Positions 13,447 through 16,015 of a stretch of DNA of 16,015 nt are shown piece after piece. The position numbers were made by a program, and so were the translations under genes. The notes beneath the pieces were generated by a model that worked only from the letters and a program-made list of their open reading frames with translations, was not told the origin of the DNA and did no database searches. Each line of letters starts with the position of its first letter. The first letter of the stretch is position 1. Origin of the DNA: Phycisphaerae bacterium (GTDB lineage Bacteria; Planctomycetota; Phycisphaerae; UBA1845; UTPLA1). The stretch lies in contig JAJDEC010000517.1 in the NCBI GenBank assembly GCA_029259995.1, positions 1 through 16,015 of the forward strand, written 5' to 3'.

Positions 13447-15414
13447 TCAATCCCGCCCGGAGGCCTTGGCCGCCAAAGGTTCTCCGACGCCTTCGGCGAC
13501 GCGAGTTTCTTCAAAACGACGAATCGCCTCCGTGAAGATCCGGCGCAGCCTGGTGCAACCTTCAAGCATTGCGTCGATGAAGGCGGCGTCGCGGCGCAGT
13601 TGATGTCGGGCCCGTTTCTGGTCATCCGGGGCGTCGAACGAGACCTGGCGATCAGCGGCCAGCTTCTGCAATTCCGCGAGCTGTGAGACGTCGCGAACCA
13701 TTCGAAACATCAGTTCATGGTGTTGCACGAGCGTTCGCAATTCGTCGACGCGAACAATGAGGCGATTGAAGGCAGGGGGATCATCGAGAACCTTGCGCAT
13801 TGCGTTCAGCGTTTCGTGCGTTTCGATGCACAGCGATTCAAAGGCATCGAGTGTTTCCAGTCGCGAACGCAGTGTCTCCAGTGCCGGGCATAGTCGGTCT
13901 GTGTCGTACCAATCGAGCGCCGAGAGTAGGCTGACGTTGATCGGAGCGGCGTCCGCAATGCACTCGCGCGCAACGGCTGCGAACGTCATGAGTTCGGCGC
14001 ATTGTTTCCTGGCGCCGCCCTCTGTGGCGTCGACAATTCGCTGCGGCGCCCGCGCGAAATCTCGCTCGAATTGCTGGAGATAGGTGTACATCTGTTCGTC
14101 GGTATAGATCGGCGCTCCGTCGATGCCGGGGACCTGGCGGAGAATGTTGCGCTGGCGGATGATGCGCTCCCATTCCTTGGTTTCCAGTGTGCAGAACCGA
14201 CTCAGTTCGGGCCTCCAGGCAGCGTGCATTGCGACGCCGGGGGCGTAGTAAACGTGGCCCCCGAAGCCGAGATCCTGCCCAACGAAGATAATCGGATCAC
14301 ATCCGAGCCACTGGGCCAGATAGAACGCGAGATGCATGACCGTTGCGCCGGGCTCCATGGGCGCTTTCGACGCCAGCGCGTCGCCGAGGCAGCGATGGGC
14401 GAACACGTTGTCGAGCAGGATCGTTCGCGCCTTGGCGCCGACGGCGTTTCGAAAGGCGTCGATGACTTTCCATGATGCCTTGGGTTCCGCCACGAGCACG
14501 ACGGATTCGGGAATTCGAAGGCCCTCGAAGAACTGGGCGGACAGATCGCTGTAGTCAAGCGAAGTCACGAAATGCGGCGTGATGCCGCGTTCGAGCAGCG
14601 GCTGAAGCGTTGTCTGGGCGGCGATGATGACGGCGCGATCCTGAATCGATTCGAGTTGATCAATGTTCTTTTGCAATGACGGACCTGCGGCGACCAGCAC
14701 GGCGGGGCTGCCCGCAAATTGACCGCGAATCTTCTGCGTGGGCGGCGTCGCGACGTAGGTCGGTAGGTTGTTCGCAATATTTCGGCAGGTGATCTCGGCA
14801 TTTCGAACGAGTGTCGTCAGCGACATCTTTGCGAATGAAGCGTAGTCGACGATGGCGTCGCGGCAGCGTTTGTGGAAATCCGCATTGTGTTCTCGCGAGG
14901 ACGCGGGTACGGCAAAGCAGGTGCCGAACATCAGTTGTGTCGAGATGCCGGTCAGTTGTTCGTGCAGGTAGTCTTTTTCGACGCTTGTCAATATTCGCAC
15001 GCGGCCGGAATTCAATTCGTCAGTCAGATTGACATGTTCCAAAGCGGACTTGATTGTCGGAAGATCGGGTTCTGAGACGAGGATGACCGTGTCGCGTCCG
15101 TATTTCCTGCAGATGGCCTGGAGATGATGGCCGAGGCCCATACCACAGAGGACGATACAGGCGGCGTCGCCCGCGTCGATGCTCTCACAGAATTCGACGG
15201 CTTCACGTTCCGGATCGTATCGGCTGTGCAGAAAGAGTGTGCGACCGTCGTTGGTCCTGACGGCGGCTGTTGGTCCGCCGCGTCGGGATGGTTGCACGTC
15301 AAGGCCGACGTCCTCGGCGAGCTGGTCGACTTCCCATGCGAGGCGGGCATGCAATCGGTAAAGCCCGCGCATGTTCTCGACAAACGTCGAATTGATCGTC
15401 GCCGTCCCTGGCAT
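13447..15414 (-). CDS. Maf/MptE-like DUF115 protein, probable flagellin or surface glycosylation factor
   Basis: The 655-aa product has the layout of motility accessory factor (Maf) proteins with a central DUF115 (6-hydroxymethylpterin pyrophosphokinase MptE-like, PF01973) domain. An N-terminal domain contains ACIVLCGMGLGHHLQAICRK (85-104). The core has SPAVLVAAGPSLQKNIDQL (236-254; GPS at 244-246), TTLQPLLERGITPHFVTSLD (268-287) and EPGATVMHLAFYLAQWLGCD (354-373) followed by IIFVGQDLGF (375-384). The C-terminal 200 residues are helical. Maf proteins transfer nonulosonic acids (pseudaminic or legionaminic type) to flagellin in several bacteria, so a glycosyltransferase role in the cytoplasm is the best guess; no flagellin gene is in the window. 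ATG 15414 is chosen because TACAAT ends six bases upstream and an in-frame extension to 15615 would run through a strong hairpin into the next gene. The next gene follows after 11 nt. Confidence 0.88.
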   Translation of the reverse strand: MPGTATINSTFVENMRGLYRLHARLAWEVDQLAEDVGLDVQPSRRGGPTAAVRTNDGRTLFLHSRYDPEREAVEFCESIDAGDAACIVLCGMGLGHHLQAICRKYGRDTVILVSEPDLPTIKSALEHVNLTDELNSGRVRILTSVEKDYLHEQLTGISTQLMFGTCFAVPASSREHNADFHKRCRDAIVDYASFAKMSLTTLVRNAEITCRNIANNLPTYVATPPTQKIRGQFAGSPAVLVAAGPSLQKNIDQLESIQDRAVIIAAQTTLQPLLERGITPHFVTSLDYSDLSAQFFEGLRIPESVVLVAEPKASWKVIDAFRNAVGAKARTILLDNVFAHRCLGDALASKAPMEPGATVMHLAFYLAQWLGCDPIIFVGQDLGFGGHVYYAPGVAMHAAWRPELSRFCTLETKEWERIIRQRNILRQVPGIDGAPIYTDEQMYTYLQQFERDFARAPQRIVDATEGGARKQCAELMTFAAVARECIADAAPINVSLLSALDWYDTDRLCPALETLRSRLETLDAFESLCIETHETLNAMRKVLDDPPAFNRLIVRVDELRTLVQHHELMFRMVRDVSQLAELQKLAADRQVSFDAPDDQKRARHQLRRDAAFIDAMLEGCTRLRRIFTEAIRRFEETRVAEGVGEPLAAKASGRD

Positions 15415-15420
15415 GACGGC

Positions 15421-15426
15421 ATTGTA
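15421..15426 (-). promoter_or_regulatory. -10-like TACAAT, leaderless geometry for the Maf-like gene
   Basis: TACAAT on the minus strand ends six bases before the ATG at 15414 (GCCGTC between), and no Shine-Dalgarno sequence is present. No TTGACA-like element is found 16-18 bases upstream. It lies downstream of the terminator-like hairpin at 15509-15544, which makes an independent promoter here necessary. Confidence 0.5.
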
Positions 15427-15508
15427 TCGGCCGAATTGAACGTGGCCACGTCCATTCTTCGTCAGATGCCTGCGTGGTTCGGTTGGCAACAAGCACGCGA
15501 TTGCAAAT

Positions 15509-15544
15509 GCAGGGCCGATCGATGGAGGCATCGATCGGCCCTGC
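15509..15544 (-). terminator. Strong transcription terminator hairpin
   Basis: A perfect 16-bp inverted repeat: 15509-15524 (GCAGGGCCGATCGATG) pairs with 15529-15544 around a four-base loop. TTGC at 15501-15504 and GCAA at 15546-15549 can extend the structure. It starts 19 bases after the stop of the Gly-rich gene on the minus strand and lies before the Maf-like gene, so it most likely ends the former's transcript. Only a weak T-rich stretch (ATTTGC) follows, so it may also work as an RNA-stabilising 3' end. Confidence 0.75.
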
Positions 15545-15562
15545 GGCAATGCTATGTGAGCG

Positions 15563-16015
15563 CTAGTTCGACTTGACGCGTCGGCCAGTTCGGCGTCTTC
15601 GGCGCGCTGTTGCAAACATCAGCGAAAGCATGGCGAACGTCGGTACGCCCGATGTGCCGCAAAGGCCGGCAAATGGATTGCCGCCCTGATTCGAGCCGCC
15701 CTGGCTGATGGCGATGCCGCCTTGTGAGCCGTTGAATCCGGACACGCCGCCGCTGCCGCCGCCAAGTCCGCTGCCATCGCCGACGGTGCCACCATTGTCG
15801 CCCGGATTGCCGTCGTTACCCGCGGGGGGATTGCCGGAATCCTGAACTCCGCTGCCGTCACCAGTTCCGGAATCACCGCCTTGCGATGGCGGATCATTGT
15901 CATTGTCATCACCCGTGCCGCCGCCGGTTCCCGGTGGATCGCCCCAGGTGAATACGGGGCCGCCACCGTCGCCGGGTGGGACGTATGAGTCCCCTTGCGG
16001 GCCTGCAATGGTAAT
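15563..16015 (-). CDS. C-terminal part of Gly/Asn/Asp-rich surface protein with sorting tail (partial)
   Basis: The frame is open from the right edge to TAG at 15563, giving the last 150 residues of a protein whose start lies outside the window. About 110 residues are a low-complexity region of Gly, Asp, Asn, Ser and Pro (for example GTGGGTGDDNDNDPPSQGG), typical of a flexible linker. It is followed by CGTSGVPTFAMLSLMFATA and then ARRRRRTGRRVKSN: a Cys-containing segment, a short hydrophobic stretch and an Arg-rich end. This three-part tail resembles C-terminal sorting signals of the PEP-CTERM, MYXO-CTERM or GlyGly-CTERM type, so the protein is probably exported and processed at its C-terminus. 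Function of the missing N-terminal part is unknown. A shadow frame with many Ala/His/Met codons overlaps it. A strong hairpin follows 19 bases after the stop. Confidence 0.8.
   Translation of the reverse strand: MTIAGPQGDSYVPPGDGGGPVFTWGDPPGTGGGTGDDNDNDPPSQGGDSGTGDGSGVQDSGNPPAGNDGNPGDNGGTVGDGSGLGGGSGGVSGFNGSQGGIAISQGGSNQGGNPFAGLCGTSGVPTFAMLSLMFATARRRRRTGRRVKSN

Noticed and set aside
13447..15615. Extended 722-codon frame for the Maf-like protein
   Set aside because: The extra 67 residues cross a 16-bp hairpin and overlap the stop region of the upstream gene; the promoter-like TACAAT lies just before ATG 15414.
15619..16008. 129-codon minus-strand frame rich in Ala, Met and His
   Set aside because: Out-of-frame reading of the Gly/Asn/Asp-rich gene; the correct frame runs to the edge and ends in a sorting-type tail.

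Overview
The window is a GC-rich bacterial chromosome segment that most resembles Planctomycetota, possibly a Phycisphaerae-like lineage. That placement is an inference. It rests on degenerate interspersed repeats that read as PLPDGRGS-like nonsense peptides, a Gly/Asn/Asp-rich protein with a Cys-hydrophobic-Arg C-terminal tail, a paucity of Shine-Dalgarno sequences at several starts, and the gene content. No rRNA, tRNA, CRISPR array, insertion sequence with a transposase, or phage gene was recognised.

Layout. 1-1173 has no convincing gene and is a patchwork of small repeats: a tandem 32-bp repeat, two GC-rich hairpin structures, a PLPDGRGS-type repeat, five degenerate 21-bp units and a GTGGCA-type hairpin. 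The disaggregase ClpB is on the minus strand (1174-3870), followed by an untracked 52-aa minus-strand gene (4155-4313). A 142-aa unknown protein (4725-5153, minus) is divergent from queC (5240-5905, plus). Downstream of queC on the plus strand are an RMD1/DUF155-like protein with a C-terminal membrane anchor (5975-7066) and a small coiled-coil protein, also with a C-terminal membrane anchor (7221-7616). The rest is on the minus strand, in transcription order from the right: the C-terminal part of a Gly-rich secreted protein (15563 to the edge) with a strong hairpin after it; a Maf/MptE-like (DUF115) protein (13447-15414); an unusual fusion of a nucleotidyltransferase-like domain with a radical SAM/SPASM domain that has lost the radical SAM cysteines (11813-13435); an NCS2 purine permease (10107-11750); adenine deaminase (8329-10050); and an Rrf2-family regulator with a three-cysteine cluster motif (7672-8142).

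How the genes fit together. The permease and adenine deaminase form a purine uptake and salvage pair, importing a base and converting adenine to hypoxanthine plus ammonia. The Rrf2 regulator sits immediately downstream, but a 186-nt gap with its own promoter-like segment makes co-transcription uncertain. The Maf-like gene and the cysteine-less SPASM gene are 11 nt apart and probably co-translated, suggesting a joint role in glycan or nonulosonate-type surface modification. This pair is the most interesting part of the window. QueC makes the 7-deazaguanine precursor preQ0; no other queuosine genes are present.

A gene-expression feature stands out: at least three starts (142-aa protein, queC, Maf-like) have no Shine-Dalgarno sequence but have a TANNNT hexamer 6-7 nt before the ATG, the geometry expected for leaderless transcripts. 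Other genes (permease, Rrf2, ClpB, 131-aa protein) have ordinary Shine-Dalgarno sites.
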